Shown: positions 24,682 through 34,483, counted from the stretch's first letter. The stretch is DNA of 64,000 nucleotides from Enterobacter sp. 638 (GCF_000016325.1 NC_009436.1:992001-1056000), one strand, 5' to 3'. Numbers and translations are program-made. Notes: generated from the sequence alone by a model not told the origin.

Positions 24682-25725
24682 TTTCAGCATCTGCGCGATC
24701 TGCGCTTTCCACGGTTCGATATCCCCGATATTGGTTTTCACCCACTCTGCGTTGTAATAGGTGTCGAGATAGCGCTCGCCGCTGTCGCACAGCAGGGTAA
24801 CGATAGAACCGGTGCGGCCTTCCTCGCGCATTCGTGAAGCCAGGTGCAGAACGCCCCACATATTGGTCCCGGTTGACGCGCCCACTTTGCGGCCAAGCTG
24901 CGTTTCCAGCCAGTGTGCCGTCGCCACGCTTGCCGCATCTGGCACACGCAACATCTCATCGACGACATCAGGAATGAAAGAAGGCTCTACGCGCGGGCGG
25001 CCAATCCCTTCGATTTTACTGCCCACTGGGCTGCGAAGCGTGGCATCGCGGCTCTGCCAGTAATCCATAAACACAGAATTCTGCGGATCAACCACCATGA
25101 GTTGAGTGTCATAGCCCTGGCAGCGGATATAGCGACCAATCGTCGCCGAGGTACCGCCCGTCCCGGCGCTCATGACGATATACGACGGCTGGGGGTGCGG
25201 CTCATTGTTCATCTGACGGAAAATACTGTCCGCAATGTTGTTGTTCCCGCGCCAGTCGGTCGCACGCTCAGCAAACGTAAACTGGTCCATATAGTGACCG
25301 TTCAGCTCACGGGCGAGCATTTCCGAGGCGGCGTAAATCTCGCAGGCGCTTTCCACAAAGTGGCAGCGGCCGCCGTAGAATTCGATCTGTTCGATTTTGC
25401 GTTTCGCGGTACAGGAGGGCATCACGGCGATAAACGGCAGGCCAAGCAGGCGCGCGAAATAGGCTTCTGACACGGCCGTTGAACCCGATGACGATTCAAT
25501 GATCGTTGTGCCTTCTTTGATCCAGCCGTTGCACAAACCATACAAAAACAACGATCGCGCCAGACGATGCTTGAGGCTGCCTGTAGGGTGAGTACTTTCA
25601 TCTTTTAGATAGAGCTGAATGCCTGCAAAACCCGGCAGCGCGAGGCGAATCAGATGCGTATCCGCCGAACGTTGATAATCGGCATTAATTTCGCTAATCG
25701 CATGTTTGACCCAAGAGCTATTCAT
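24679..25725 (-). CDS. PLP-dependent cysteine desulfhydrase/synthase-like protein (CcdA-like)
   Basis: Fold-type II PLP enzyme of the cysteine synthase/cystathionine beta-synthase family, 348 aa. The PLP-binding lysine is Lys52 in HPTGSLKHR, with the substrate loop [10 protein letters not shown] near 79-88 and the phosphate-binding loop [10 protein letters not shown] near 184. It is divergent from decR. In Pantoea a gene in this position (ccdA) is reported as a cysteine-inducible cysteine desulfhydrase controlled by the DecR homologue. On that basis it likely detoxifies L-cysteine, but a cysteine or O-acetylserine synthase activity cannot be excluded. E. coli lacks this gene here. Confidence 0.8.
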   Translation of the reverse strand: MNSSWVKHAISEINADYQRSADTHLIRLALPGFAGIQLYLKDESTHPTGSLKHRLARSLFLYGLCNGWIKEGTTIIESSSGSTAVSEAYFARLLGLPFIAVMPSCTAKRKIEQIEFYGGRCHFVESACEIYAASEMLARELNGHYMDQFTFAERATDWRGNNNIADSIFRQMNNEPHPQPSYIVMSAGTGGTSATIGRYIRCQGYDTQLMVVDPQNSVFMDYWQSRDATLRSPVGSKIEGIGRPRVEPSFIPDVVDEMLRVPDAASVATAHWLETQLGRKVGASTGTNMWGVLHLASRMREEGRTGSIVTLLCDSGERYLDTYYNAEWVKTNIGDIEPWKAQIAQMLK

Positions 25726-25813
25726 CGTAGGAATCCGTTTGTCATTTTGTGCCCAGCATAGCGAATAGCACGGAAAAAATTGTTGCTATCTGGCCTTTAA
25801 AATAGAATGTCAG

Positions 25814-25828
25814 GAGAAAAATATTCTC
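25814..25828. promoter_or_regulatory. Candidate Lrp-type operator for DecR
   Basis: The 15-bp sequence GAGAAAAATATTCTC has inverted arms GAGAA and TTCTC. It matches most positions of the Lrp-family consensus (YAGHAWATTWTDCTR). It lies 13 bp before decR and about 90 bp from the divergent CcdA-like gene, a position suited to control of both. Confidence 0.5.
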
Positions 25829-25841
25829 TGTGAGGTGGGGT

Positions 25842-26300
25842 ATGTTAGATAAAATTGACCGCAAGCTGCTCTCTTTGCTGCAAAAGGACTGCACCCTCTC
25901 TTTGCAGGCACTCGCTGATGCCGTTAATCTGACCACCACGCCCTGCTGGAAACGGCTCAAACGACTCGAAGATGACGGCGTTTTACTGGGGCGTGTGGCC
26001 CTGCTGGATCCCGAAAAACTGGGGCTTGGACTGACCGCGTTTGTTCTGATAAAAACGCAGCATCACAGTAGCGACTGGTACTGCCGATTTGTCACCGAAG
26101 TCTCAGAGATGCCAGAGGTGCTCGGGTTTTGGCGCATGGCGGGTGAGTATGACTATCTGATGCGCGTCCAGGTGGCGGACATGAAACGCTATGATGACTT
26201 CTACAAACGGCTGGTCAACAGCGTACCGGGCCTCTCGGATGTCACCTCGAGTTTTGCCATGGAACAGATAAAATACACCACAGCTTTACCCATTGAATAA
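25842..26300 (+). CDS. decR: Lrp/AsnC-family cysteine-responsive regulator DecR
   Basis: Also known as YbaO. In E. coli it responds to L-cysteine and activates the cyuPA cysteine detoxification genes. The 152 aa protein has an N-terminal helix-turn-helix ([24 protein letters not shown], about residues 21-46) and a C-terminal RAM ligand domain. The start at 25842 ([10 protein letters not shown]) has GAGGTGGGG upstream. Here the likely target is the adjacent divergent desulfhydrase-like gene. Confidence 0.93.
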   Translation: MLDKIDRKLLSLLQKDCTLSLQALADAVNLTTTPCWKRLKRLEDDGVLLGRVALLDPEKLGLGLTAFVLIKTQHHSSDWYCRFVTEVSEMPEVLGFWRMAGEYDYLMRVQVADMKRYDDFYKRLVNSVPGLSDVTSSFAMEQIKYTTALPIE

Positions 26301-26342
26301 CATCCGGACTTTGCCGGAACAATACCTTCAGGAATTTACCGC

Positions 26343-28115
26343 GTGCGATTATTTGCTCAATTAAGCTGGTACTTCCGCCGGGAGTGGCGACGCTATCTCG
26401 GCGCAGTAGCCCTGCTTATTATCATTGCTATTCTGCAACTGATTCCGCCCAAAGTGGTGGGATATGTGGTGGATGGCGTCACGGAACAACATTACACCAC
26501 CGCACGGGTGATGATGTGGATCGGCACGCTGGTCCTGACCGCGGTGATTGTCTACCTGTTGCGCTACGTCTGGCGCGTGCTGCTGTTCGGTGCGTCCTAT
26601 CAGTTGGCAGTCGAGCTGCGCGAGGATTTTTACCGCCAGTTGAGCCGTCAGCATCCTGAGTTTTACCTTCGCCATCGCACCGGCGATCTCATTGCGCGCG
26701 CCACCAACGACGTGGATCGCGTGGTCTTTGCCGCCGGGGAAGGGGTTTTAACGCTGGTGGATTCGCTGGTGATGGGCTGCGCGGTGCTGATTGTCATGTC
26801 GACGCAAATCAGCTGGCAGCTCACGCTGCTGGCGCTGTTGCCGATGCCGATTATGGCGCTGGCGATCAAGCGCTATGGCGACCAGCTGCACGAGCGTTTC
26901 AAGCTGGCGCAGGCGGCGTTCTCATCGCTGAACGACAGAACCCAGGAGAGCATGACCAGCATCCGGATGATCAAAGCCTTTGGTCTTGAGGATCGCCAGT
27001 CGGCGCTGTTTGCCGCAGATGCCGCGGACACCGGCGCGAAAAACCTGCGCGTGGCGCGGATTGACGCCCGGTTTGATCCCACGATTTATATCGCCATCGG
27101 TACGGCGAACCTGCTGGCGATCGGCGGCGGAAGCTGGATGGTCGTCAACGGCTCCATGACGCTCGGCCAACTGACCAGCTTTGCCATGTATCTTGGCCTG
27201 ATGATTTGGCCAATGTTGGCGCTGGCGTGGATGTTTAACATTGTCGAACGCGGCAGCGCGGCGTACAGCCGTATTCGCGCGATGCTCGCCGAAGCGCCCG
27301 TCGTTAACGACGGCACCGAATCCGTCCCGGAAGGGCGTGGTGTGCTGGATGTGGCCATCCGTCAATTCACCTATCCGCAAACCGAAAAACCGACGCTTGA
27401 GAACGTGAACTTCACGCTGCGTCCTGGGCAAATGCTGGGGATCTGCGGCCCGACAGGTGCGGGGAAAAGTACCGTATTGTCACTGATTCAGCGTCACTTT
27501 GATGTCACGCAGGGCGAGATTTGTTTCCACGATCTCCCGCTGACGCGTTTGCAGCTCGACGCCTGGCGCAGCCGTCTTGCGGTTGTCAGCCAGACGCCAT
27601 TTTTGTTCTCCGATACGGTGGCGAACAATATTGCGTTGGGACATCCGAATGCGACACAAGAAGAGATTGAGCATGTGGCGCGGCTTGCCAGCGTCCACGA
27701 CGATATTCTGCGCCTGCCGCAAGGTTATGAAACCGAAGTTGGCGAGCGCGGCGTGATGCTCTCCGGCGGGCAGAAACAGCGCATTTCCATTGCCCGCGCG
27801 TTACTGCTCAATGCCGAAATCCTGATTCTGGACGATGCCCTTTCTGCCGTTGATGGCCGGACGGAACACCAGATTTTGCACAACCTGCGCCAGTGGGGTG
27901 AGGGACGCACGGTGATCATCAGCGCTCACCGCTTATCGGCATTGACCGAAGCGAACGAAATTCTGGTGATGCAGCACGGGCATATCGCCCAGCGCGGACA
28001 TCACGACCAGCTTGCCGAACAGGCGGGTTGGTATCGCGATATGTATCGCTATCAGCAGTTGGAAGCAGCGTTGAATGATGCGCCAGATCTGAATGAGGAG
28101 GCCACCGATGCGTAA
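26343..28115 (+). CDS. mdlA: Heterodimeric ABC exporter subunit MdlA
   Basis: Multidrug-type ABC exporter half-transporter (590 aa): six membrane helices then a nucleotide-binding domain. The domain has Walker [10 protein letters not shown] and the signature LSGGQKQR. After the Walker B aspartate it reads [11 protein letters not shown], so the usual catalytic glutamate is replaced by aspartate. The start codon is GTG at 26343. It overlaps mdlB by 8 bp, and the two form the heterodimer. The substrate is unknown. Confidence 0.95.
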   Translation: MRLFAQLSWYFRREWRRYLGAVALLIIIAILQLIPPKVVGYVVDGVTEQHYTTARVMMWIGTLVLTAVIVYLLRYVWRVLLFGASYQLAVELREDFYRQLSRQHPEFYLRHRTGDLIARATNDVDRVVFAAGEGVLTLVDSLVMGCAVLIVMSTQISWQLTLLALLPMPIMALAIKRYGDQLHERFKLAQAAFSSLNDRTQESMTSIRMIKAFGLEDRQSALFAADAADTGAKNLRVARIDARFDPTIYIAIGTANLLAIGGGSWMVVNGSMTLGQLTSFAMYLGLMIWPMLALAWMFNIVERGSAAYSRIRAMLAEAPVVNDGTESVPEGRGVLDVAIRQFTYPQTEKPTLENVNFTLRPGQMLGICGPTGAGKSTVLSLIQRHFDVTQGEICFHDLPLTRLQLDAWRSRLAVVSQTPFLFSDTVANNIALGHPNATQEEIEHVARLASVHDDILRLPQGYETEVGERGVMLSGGQKQRISIARALLLNAEILILDDALSAVDGRTEHQILHNLRQWGEGRTVIISAHRLSALTEANEILVMQHGHIAQRGHHDQLAEQAGWYRDMYRYQQLEAALNDAPDLNEEATDA

Positions 28116-29889
28116 ATTCGTGCAACTTTGGCCGACGCTAAAACGTCTCCTTGCCTACGGTTCGCCATGGCGTAAACCGCTTTCTATTGCGGTCGTGATG
28201 CTGTGGATAGCGGCGATTGCCGAAGTCAGCGGTCCGCTGCTGATCAGCTATTTTATCGACAATATGGTCGCGAAAAGCTACATGCCATTGGGGCTGGTGG
28301 CCGGACTGGGTGTGGCCTATATCGGCCTGCAACTGCTCGCCGCCTCGCTGCATTATGCGCAATCGCTGCTGTTCAACCAGGCGGCGGTTGGCGTTGTGCA
28401 GCAGCTGCGCACGGACGTTATGGACGCCGCGCTGCGCCAGCCGCTGAGTGAATTCGATACCCAGCCCGTCGGGCAGGTGATTTCGCGCGTCACCAATGAT
28501 ACCGAAGTGATCCGCGATTTGTACGTCACCGTTGTTGCTACCGTTCTGCGCAGCGCCGCATTAATTGGCGCTATGCTGGTGGCGATGTTCAGTCTCGAAT
28601 GGCGCATGGCGCTGGTGGCGATCACTATTTTCCCGGCCGTGATGATTGTGATGGTGATTTATCAGCGCTACAGCACGCCTATTGTGCGTCGACTGCGTGC
28701 CTATCTCGCCGATATTAATGACGGCTTCAACGAAGTCATTAATGGTATGAGCGTGATTCAACAGTTCCGCCAGCAGGGGCGTTTTGGCGAGCGCATGGGC
28801 GAGGCGAGTCGCTCGCACTACATGGCGCGAATGCAAACGCTGCGTCTGGATGGCTTCCTGCTGCGTCCGCTCCTGAGCCTGTTTTCGGCGCTGGTGCTGT
28901 GTGGCCTGCTGATGCTGTTTGGTTTTGGCTCCGGCGGCACAATTGAAGTCGGCGTGCTGTATGCGTTTATTAGCTATCTGGGGCGTCTCAACGAGCCGTT
29001 GATCGAGCTGACGACGCAGCAATCCATGCTGCAACAGGCGGTGGTGGCGGGTGAACGCGTATTTGAGCTGATGGATCGCCCACGTCAAACCTATGGCGAT
29101 GATGAGCGTGAGCTGCAAAGCGGCTCCATTGCGATTGAAAATGTCTCCTTCGCCTATCGTGAAGATCGGCTGGTGCTTCAGGACATCAACCTTGAAATCC
29201 CGTCGCGCAGCTTTGTGGCGCTGGTGGGGCACACGGGGAGCGGGAAGAGTACGCTCGCAAGCTTATTGATGGGCTACTATCCGCTGAGCCACGGCGAAAT
29301 CCGTATTGATGGCCGACCGCTAGCCTCCCTGAGTCACAGCGTGCTGCGCAAAGGGGTCGCGATGGTGCAGCAGGATCCGGTGGTGATGGCCGACTCGTTC
29401 TTTGCCAACGTCACGCTGGGACGGCCTTTTACGGAAGAACAGGTCTGGGGCGTGCTGGAGAAAGTCCAGCTCGCCGATCTGGTTCGCGGTATGAGCGATG
29501 GACTCTTCACGATGCTCGGTGAGCAGGGGAATACGCTTTCCGTCGGGCAGAAACAGCTGCTGGCGCTGGCGCGCGTGCTGATTGAAACGCCGCAGGTGCT
29601 GATTCTGGACGAAGCGACTGCCAGTATTGATTCGGGTACCGAGCAGGCCATTCAGCAGGCGCTGGCTGCCGTCAGAGAGCACACCACGCTTGTGGTGATT
29701 GCGCACCGCCTCTCGACGATTGTTGATGCGGACACCATTCTGGTGCTACATCGCGGGCAAGCCGTTGAGCGCGGGAATCACCGCCAGCTGCTGGAGGCCA
29801 AAGGGCGCTATTGGCAAATGTATCAGTTGCAGCTCGCCGGTGAAGAGCTGGCCGCCAGCACGCGTGAAGAGGAATCACTGAGCGCGTGA
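28108..29889 (+). CDS. mdlB: Heterodimeric ABC exporter subunit MdlB
   Basis: Second half-transporter, 593 aa. Walker A is GHTGSGKST and Walker B is followed by the catalytic glutamate ([11 protein letters not shown]). The signature is altered to LSVGQKQLL, lacking the second glycine of LSGGQ. Together with the altered Walker B of MdlA, this yields one normal and one degenerate ATP site, as in TM287/288-type exporters. The start at 28108 overlaps the end of mdlA. Confidence 0.95.
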   Translation: MRKFVQLWPTLKRLLAYGSPWRKPLSIAVVMLWIAAIAEVSGPLLISYFIDNMVAKSYMPLGLVAGLGVAYIGLQLLAASLHYAQSLLFNQAAVGVVQQLRTDVMDAALRQPLSEFDTQPVGQVISRVTNDTEVIRDLYVTVVATVLRSAALIGAMLVAMFSLEWRMALVAITIFPAVMIVMVIYQRYSTPIVRRLRAYLADINDGFNEVINGMSVIQQFRQQGRFGERMGEASRSHYMARMQTLRLDGFLLRPLLSLFSALVLCGLLMLFGFGSGGTIEVGVLYAFISYLGRLNEPLIELTTQQSMLQQAVVAGERVFELMDRPRQTYGDDERELQSGSIAIENVSFAYREDRLVLQDINLEIPSRSFVALVGHTGSGKSTLASLLMGYYPLSHGEIRIDGRPLASLSHSVLRKGVAMVQQDPVVMADSFFANVTLGRPFTEEQVWGVLEKVQLADLVRGMSDGLFTMLGEQGNTLSVGQKQLLALARVLIETPQVLILDEATASIDSGTEQAIQQALAAVREHTTLVVIAHRLSTIVDADTILVLHRGQAVERGNHRQLLEAKGRYWQMYQLQLAGEELAASTREEESLSA

Positions 29890-29944
29890 TGCACCAGAAT
29901 TAAGCACATCGCTAACAGGGATTTTCTGTTGGTGCAAAAATACA

Positions 29945-29978
29945 ACGCATCATGCACTGTCATGGTGCGTTTTTTTTT
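29945..29978 (+). terminator. mdlB terminator (coincides with NtrC site)
   Basis: ACGCATCATG and CATGGTGCGT form a 10-bp stem (one T-G pair) with a 6-nt loop CACTGT, followed directly by eight T. It lies 56 bp past the mdlB stop. Confidence 0.85.
29953..29969. promoter_or_regulatory. NtrC enhancer site of glnK
   Basis: TGCACTGTCATGGTGCG fits the 17-bp NtrC consensus (TGCAC, 6 or 7 nt, GGTGCA) at nearly every position. It lies about 75-90 bp upstream of the sigma-54 promoter, the usual enhancer distance. A weaker half site GGTGCA lies at 29931-29936. Confidence 0.8.
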
Positions 29979-30042
29979 CGTTAAGACCAAAACCCTGCCT
30001 CTCTTCGCCACTCCAGCCTGATTTTGTCCTCTTTTTCAACTC

Positions 30043-30058
30043 TGGCACAGCGCTTGCA
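30043..30058 (+). promoter_or_regulatory. Sigma-54 promoter of glnK-amtB
   Basis: TGGCAC, 5 nt, TTGCA is an exact match to the RpoN -24/-12 consensus. It lies 54 bp before the glnK start, as expected for a nitrogen-regulated operon. Confidence 0.93.
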
Positions 30059-30112
30059 ATATCTCTTTCGTAAGCGCTGCGGCCATTATTGAATTCTGAC
30101 TGGAGGGGATCT

Positions 30113-30451
30113 ATGAAGCTGGTTACGGTTGTCATCAAACCATTCAAACTCGAAGACGTGCGTGAAGCGTTGTCTTCAATGGGTATTCAGGGGCTGACGG
30201 TCACCGAAGTGAAAGGCTTTGGGCGTCAGAAGGGTCATGCGGAGCTCTATCGCGGAGCAGAATACAGCGTCAACTTTCTGCCTAAAGTGAAGATTGATGT
30301 GGCGATTGCTGACGATCAGCTTGATGAAGTGATCGATGTGGTCAGCAAAGCGGCCTACACCGGCAAAATTGGCGACGGCAAAATTTTCGTTGCCGAATTG
30401 CAGCGCGTCATTCGCATCCGTACGGGCGAAGCTGACGAAGCGGCACTGTAA
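30113..30451 (+). CDS. glnK: Nitrogen regulatory PII protein GlnK
   Basis: Trimeric PII signalling protein, 112 aa. The T-loop has the uridylylation residue Tyr51 in RGAEYSVNF, and the C-terminal signature TGKIGDGKIFV is present. In nitrogen-replete cells de-uridylylated GlnK binds and closes AmtB. It is made from the sigma-54 promoter with amtB 35 bp downstream. Confidence 0.97.
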   Translation: MKLVTVVIKPFKLEDVREALSSMGIQGLTVTEVKGFGRQKGHAELYRGAEYSVNFLPKVKIDVAIADDQLDEVIDVVSKAAYTGKIGDGKIFVAELQRVIRIRTGEADEAAL

Positions 30452-30486
30452 GTAACTCCTGGCACACAGTGATAGGGATCGAGAAA

Positions 30487-31773
30487 ATGAAGAAAACAAC
30501 AATCAAACTGGCTCTGGGGTCTCTGGCACTGCTGCCGGGCCTGGCGATGGCGGCCCCTGCGGTGGCTGATAAAGCCGATAACGCTTTTATGATGATCTGC
30601 ACCGCGCTGGTGCTGTTCATGACTATTCCGGGCATCGCCCTGTTCTACGGCGGCTTGATCCGCGGTAAAAACGTTCTGTCGATGCTGACTCAGGTTGCCG
30701 TGACGTTCGCGCTGGTCTGTGTGCTGTGGGTGGTTTACGGTTATTCACTCGCGTTCGGTGAAGGCAACGCCTTCTTCGGCAACTTTAACTGGGTGATGCT
30801 GAAAAATATCGAACTGACCGCCTTGATGGGCAGTTTCTATCAGTACATCCACGTCGCGTTCCAGGGGTCTTTCGCCGCGATTACGGTTGGCCTGATTGTT
30901 GGCGCACTGGCGGAACGTATTCGCTTCTCAGCGGTGCTCATTTTCGTGGTGGTGTGGCTGACGCTCTCTTACGTGCCAATTGCGCATATGGTGTGGGGCG
31001 GCGGTCTGCTGGCTTCCCATGGCGCGCTGGACTTTGCAGGCGGTACGGTTGTTCACATTAACGCCGCGGTAGCAGGGCTGGTGGGTGCATACCTTGTTGG
31101 CAAGCGCGTGGGCTTTGGCAAAGAAGCGTTCAAACCGCACAACCTGCCGATGGTCTTCACGGGCACTGCGATTCTGTACTTTGGCTGGTTTGGCTTCAAC
31201 GCTGGCTCTGCGAGCGCCGCGAACGAAATCGCCGCTCTGGCCTTTGTGAACACCGTTGTCGCAACCGCTGGCGCAATCCTTTCATGGGTGTTCGGCGAGT
31301 GGGTGGTACGTGGTAAACCGTCTCTGCTGGGCGCGTGTTCCGGTGCGATTGCCGGTCTGGTCGGTATCACGCCAGCCTGTGGTTATGTGGGTGTAGGCGG
31401 AGCGCTGATCGTCGGTCTGGTTGCCGGTCTGGCTGGTCTGTGGGGCGTAACCGCACTGAAACGTGTTCTGCGTGTCGATGACCCTTGCGACGTGTTCGGT
31501 GTGCACGGCGTGTGCGGCATTGTTGGCTGCATCATGACCGGTATCTTTGCCTCAACGTCGCTGGGCGGTGTGGGTTATGCAGAAGGTGTCACCATGGGCC
31601 ATCAGGTTCTGGTTCAGTTGGAAAGCATCGGCGTGACAATCGTTTGGTCTGGTGTCGTCGCCTTCATCGCATACAAACTTGCTGATATGACCGTGGGTCT
31701 GCGTGTACCGGAAGAGCAGGAACGCGAAGGTCTGGACGTCAACAGCCACGGCGAAAATGCGTATAACGCCTAA
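30487..31773 (+). CDS. amtB: Ammonium transporter AmtB
   Basis: Trimeric inner-membrane ammonium channel, 428 aa including a signal peptide cleaved after GLAMA-APAV. Eleven membrane helices are expected. Conserved segments include YGGLIRGKN, AHMVWGGGLL with the first pore histidine, and FGVHGVCGIVG with the second. The start at 30487 (MKKTTIKLALG) was chosen over an in-frame ATG six codons upstream. Cotranscribed with glnK. Confidence 0.97.
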   Translation: MKKTTIKLALGSLALLPGLAMAAPAVADKADNAFMMICTALVLFMTIPGIALFYGGLIRGKNVLSMLTQVAVTFALVCVLWVVYGYSLAFGEGNAFFGNFNWVMLKNIELTALMGSFYQYIHVAFQGSFAAITVGLIVGALAERIRFSAVLIFVVVWLTLSYVPIAHMVWGGGLLASHGALDFAGGTVVHINAAVAGLVGAYLVGKRVGFGKEAFKPHNLPMVFTGTAILYFGWFGFNAGSASAANEIAALAFVNTVVATAGAILSWVFGEWVVRGKPSLLGACSGAIAGLVGITPACGYVGVGGALIVGLVAGLAGLWGVTALKRVLRVDDPCDVFGVHGVCGIVGCIMTGIFASTSLGGVGYAEGVTMGHQVLVQLESIGVTIVWSGVVAFIAYKLADMTVGLRVPEEQEREGLDVNSHGENAYNA

Positions 31774-31775
31774 TA

Positions 31776-32040
31776 AAAGCAAAACGGCAACTTCAGTTGC
31801 CGTTTTTTGTGTCTTCACCCTCTCCCGTGGGAGAGGGCTGGGGTGAGGGCATCAGACCGCACAAGGTCAAAGCAAAACGGCAACTTCGGTTGCCGTTTTT
31901 TGTGTCTTCACCCTCTCCCGTGGGAGAGGGCTGGGGTGAGGGCATCAGACCGCACAAGGTCAAAGTAAAAAGGCAACGTCAGTTGCCTTTTTTAATGTTT
32001 GTTCCCTCTCCCGTGGGAGAGGGCCAGGGTGAGGGCATCA
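31776..32040. repeat. Three tandem 93-bp units with terminator and REP-like hairpins
   Basis: Units begin at 31776, 31869 and 31962 (period exactly 93 bp); the third is cut short near 32040. Each holds two structures. One is a terminator hairpin (CGGCAACT/AGTTGCCG type) with a T run. The other is a palindrome CCCTCTCCC-GT-GGGAGAGGG followed by a GGGTGAGGGCATCAG tail. Units 1 and 2 differ at very few positions; unit 3 is more diverged. The block lies between the convergent amtB and tesB genes. Confidence 0.9.
31784..31808 (+). terminator. amtB terminator (first of three)
   Basis: CGGCAACT, TC, AGTTGCCG followed by six T, 11 bp past the amtB stop. Copies recur at about 31877 and 31970 in the following repeat units. 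Confidence 0.88.
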
Positions 32041-32053
32041 GCCAGCTCCAGAC

Positions 32054-32914
32054 TTAACCTCGATTTCGCATCACCCCTTCCTGCACCGTCGAGGCCACCA
32101 GAACGCCATCCTGAGTATAAAACTCGCCGCGAACAAAGCCGCGCGCGCTGGATGCCGACGTACTTTCCACGCTATACAGCAGCCATTCATTCATATCAAA
32201 CGGGCGATGGAACCACATAGAGTGGTCGATAGTCGCCACCTGCATTCCCTTTTCCAGGAAGCCCACGCCGTGCGGCTGCAATGCCACCGGCAAGAAATTG
32301 AAATCAGAGGCATAGCCCAGCAAATATTGATGAACGCGAAGATCTTCCGGCATCGCGCCATTAGCGCGCATCCACACCTGACGCTTCGGCTCGGCGATAT
32401 GGCCTTTCATCGGGTTGTGGAACTCGACCGGGCGGATTTCCAGTGGCTTATCACACAGGAATTTATCTTTGACCTGCGGCGGCAACAAATGCGCCAGCGC
32501 ACGCGCGATATCCGTTTCTGATTTCAGCTCATCAGGAGCAGGAGCGGACGGCATCGTTTTTTGATGCTCATAGCCTGGCTCCGGGGCCTGGAATGAGGCC
32601 GTCATATAAAAAATCGGTTTACCATTTTGAATGGCGGCCACGCGGCGCGCACTAAAACTGTTGCCGTCGCGAAGGACTTCTACATCATAAATAATCGGTT
32701 TTGCGCTATCGCCGGGACGCAAAAAGTAGCTGTGAAAAGAGTGCACCAGACGATCTTCGGGCACGGTCTCTTTGGCTGCGTACAGCGCCTGACCCACGAC
32801 CTGACCGCCAAAGACCTGGCGCAAGCCGAGATCTTCGCTCTGTCCGCGGAAGAGTCCTTCCTCAATTTTTTCCAGATTCAGTAATGTCAGCAGATTGTTC
32901 AGTGCTTGACTCAT
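32054..32914 (-). CDS. tesB: Acyl-CoA thioesterase II TesB
   Basis: Double-hotdog thioesterase (286 aa) that hydrolyses a wide range of acyl-CoA and 3-hydroxyacyl-CoA. The catalytic residues known from E. coli are present in their usual context: Asp204 (GYASDFNFL), a threonine near 228 (VATIDHSMW) and Gln278 (STVQEGVM). The start at 32914 (MSQALNNLL) matches the family. The 43 upstream in-frame codons are not conserved. Confidence 0.96.
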   Translation of the reverse strand: MSQALNNLLTLLNLEKIEEGLFRGQSEDLGLRQVFGGQVVGQALYAAKETVPEDRLVHSFHSYFLRPGDSAKPIIYDVEVLRDGNSFSARRVAAIQNGKPIFYMTASFQAPEPGYEHQKTMPSAPAPDELKSETDIARALAHLLPPQVKDKFLCDKPLEIRPVEFHNPMKGHIAEPKRQVWMRANGAMPEDLRVHQYLLGYASDFNFLPVALQPHGVGFLEKGMQVATIDHSMWFHRPFDMNEWLLYSVESTSASSARGFVRGEFYTQDGVLVASTVQEGVMRNRG

Positions 32915-33119
32915 AGTCGTCCTCAATAAAGCGCCATCGCGAAAGATACGCTGATTATAACGCAGAATGGCAAGTGGTCCGATGGGTGCAATAATCTGAA
33001 TAACGAGGCGAAACCAGGCATAAATAAGTGATATGTGCCACACTTAGTCACGTTATGTTTTTGTTAACGACTTCGGGCGGGATCGATCCCGCTTGTGCAT
33101 TGAAGATAAGGAGAACTCA

Positions 33120-33689
33120 ATGAAACTCGTACACATGTTAAGTGGTTTAGCGGTAGCGGTTGCTTTGTCTGCGTGTGCGGACAAAAGTGCAGACATTCAG
33201 ACGCCAGCGCCAAACCCTAATGCGGCAGGGGCGACAACGCAGCCGACCATGCAGCAACCGAATGTTTCCGGTACGGTTTGGATCCGTCAGAAAGTGGCAC
33301 TGCCGCCGGATGCCGTGTTGACCGTGACCCTGTCGGATGCTTCGCTGGCTGACGCACCGTCAAAAGTGCTGTCGCAGAAAGCGGTACGAACCGAAGGTAA
33401 ACAGTCCCCGTTCAGCTTCGTGCTGCCCTTTAACCCGGCAGACATTCAGCCAAACGCGCGCATCTTGTTGAGCGCGGCGGTGACGGTTAATGACAAATTG
33501 GTGTTTATCACCGATACGGTTCAGCCGGTGATTAATCAAGGCGGGACAAAAGCCGATCTGACGCTGGTACCGGTTCAGCAGACAGCCGTTCCGATGCAGC
33601 AGGGCGGTGGTTCGGTAACAACCGTTCCGTCAACCTCACCAACGCAGGTTAATCCGTCTTCAGCGGTTCCTGCCCCGACGCAGTATTAA
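33120..33689 (+). CDS. ybaY: YbaY family lipoprotein (YscW-like domain)
   Basis: Outer-membrane type lipoprotein, 189 aa. The signal peptide ends at the lipobox LSAC with Cys near residue 18. The mature domain (about 55-150) resembles the pilotin-like YscW/YbaY domain with SGTVWIRQKVALPPDAVL. A Pro/Gln/Thr-rich tail follows. Function is unknown. Start at 33120 with AAGGAGA upstream. Confidence 0.9.
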   Translation: MKLVHMLSGLAVAVALSACADKSADIQTPAPNPNAAGATTQPTMQQPNVSGTVWIRQKVALPPDAVLTVTLSDASLADAPSKVLSQKAVRTEGKQSPFSFVLPFNPADIQPNARILLSAAVTVNDKLVFITDTVQPVINQGGTKADLTLVPVQQTAVPMQQGGGSVTTVPSTSPTQVNPSSAVPAPTQY

Positions 33690-33701
33690 TCTCGTCTCTC
33701 G

Positions 33702-33728
33702 CCCTCTCTCCTTGCGGGGAGAGGGTTT
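33702..33728 (+). terminator. ybaY terminator
   Basis: A 10-bp stem of CCCTCTCTCC and GGGGAGAGGG (one T-G pair) with a 4-nt loop is followed by TTTTAAT. It abuts the stop codon of the convergent atl and resembles the REP-like palindromes seen after amtB and mscK. Confidence 0.75.
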
Positions 33729-34039
33729 TAATACACCCACCGATATTTCTTCATATCGATTTGGCCTTTCCCCGAGACCTGCACGCCTTCTGACAGCAAC
33801 GCCTGGCGCTGACGCTGTAGATCAGGCCCCGTCAGGGAAATCTCTCCGTGACGATTCACGACCCGATACCAGGGTAACGTGCTGCCTTCCGGCAAGCGCT
33901 TGAGTACGCCGCCCACCTGACGCGCCGCGCGTGGCGAACCCGCCAGCCGGGCAACGTCGCCATAGGTCGTGACAAATCCTTGCGGAATCGAGGCCACAAT
34001 CTGCCATACCCGTTGCGGGAAGGTATCGTTATTGTCCAT
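33728..34039 (-). CDS. atl: Alkyltransferase-like protein Atl
   Basis: Also called YbaZ. This 103 aa protein belongs to the O6-alkylguanine DNA alkyltransferase-like family. The sequence at the active site reads STLPWYRVV, so the reactive cysteine of true alkyltransferases (PCHRV) is replaced by tryptophan. Atl proteins bind O6-alkylguanine and recruit nucleotide excision repair rather than repair it themselves. The stop abuts the ybaY terminator. It follows the GNAT gene on the same strand after 3 bp. Confidence 0.92.
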   Translation of the reverse strand: MDNNDTFPQRVWQIVASIPQGFVTTYGDVARLAGSPRAARQVGGVLKRLPEGSTLPWYRVVNRHGEISLTGPDLQRQRQALLSEGVQVSGKGQIDMKKYRWVY

Positions 34040-34042
34040 GCG

Positions 34043-34483
34043 TTAGCCCTGTCGGCGTTTCTCTAAACGGATATCGCCGTCGCCAGCATCCTGTTCATTG
34101 CCCCATCCTAGATGGCGATAGAAGCCCGCGGCTCGCGTATGCTTTCCCGTTTCCAGCCAAATCGTAGCGCTGTGAGTGAAAAGCACCTGCTCAGCAATGT
34201 GCACCAGTTTTTTACCCAGCCCCAAACCTTCAAATTGTGGAAGAACAAACGCGGCGAAAAGACAGTTATCCTCGGGGATAATCATGGAAAAACCCACAAT
34301 GCGCTCGTCATCTGTTGCGACCCACGTGCAGTCAGAAGCCAGAATCATCGATGTTATCGCTTCAGGCGTAATGCCCAGCGTCTGCATCTCTTCCTGGTTC
34401 ATGGCGTTTTCCGTGACCGATGTGCGGACGTCGAATAAACCGGGAACATCGCCTGGAACTGCGAGTCTTATTTTTACTGCCAT
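34043..34483 (-). CDS. GNAT family N-acetyltransferase
   Basis: Acetyltransferase-fold protein of 146 aa. The N-terminal half has the typical pattern (VPGLFDVRTSV), and the acetyl-CoA loop region is FEGLGLGKKLVHIAEQ at about residues 80-95, a Q/RxxGxG/A-like motif. The substrate is unknown. It is 3 bp upstream of atl and likely cotranscribed. E. coli has no such gene at this point of the conserved order. Confidence 0.85.
   Translation of the reverse strand: MAVKIRLAVPGDVPGLFDVRTSVTENAMNQEEMQTLGITPEAITSMILASDCTWVATDDERIVGFSMIIPEDNCLFAAFVLPQFEGLGLGKKLVHIAEQVLFTHSATIWLETGKHTRAAGFYRHLGWGNEQDAGDGDIRLEKRRQG

Noticed and set aside
31797..32057. An 86-codon ORF with repeats VSSPSPVGEGWGEGIRPHK
   Set aside because: It is the 93-bp tandem repeat read in one frame. 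The period is a multiple of three, so the open frame is an artefact of the terminator/REP units.
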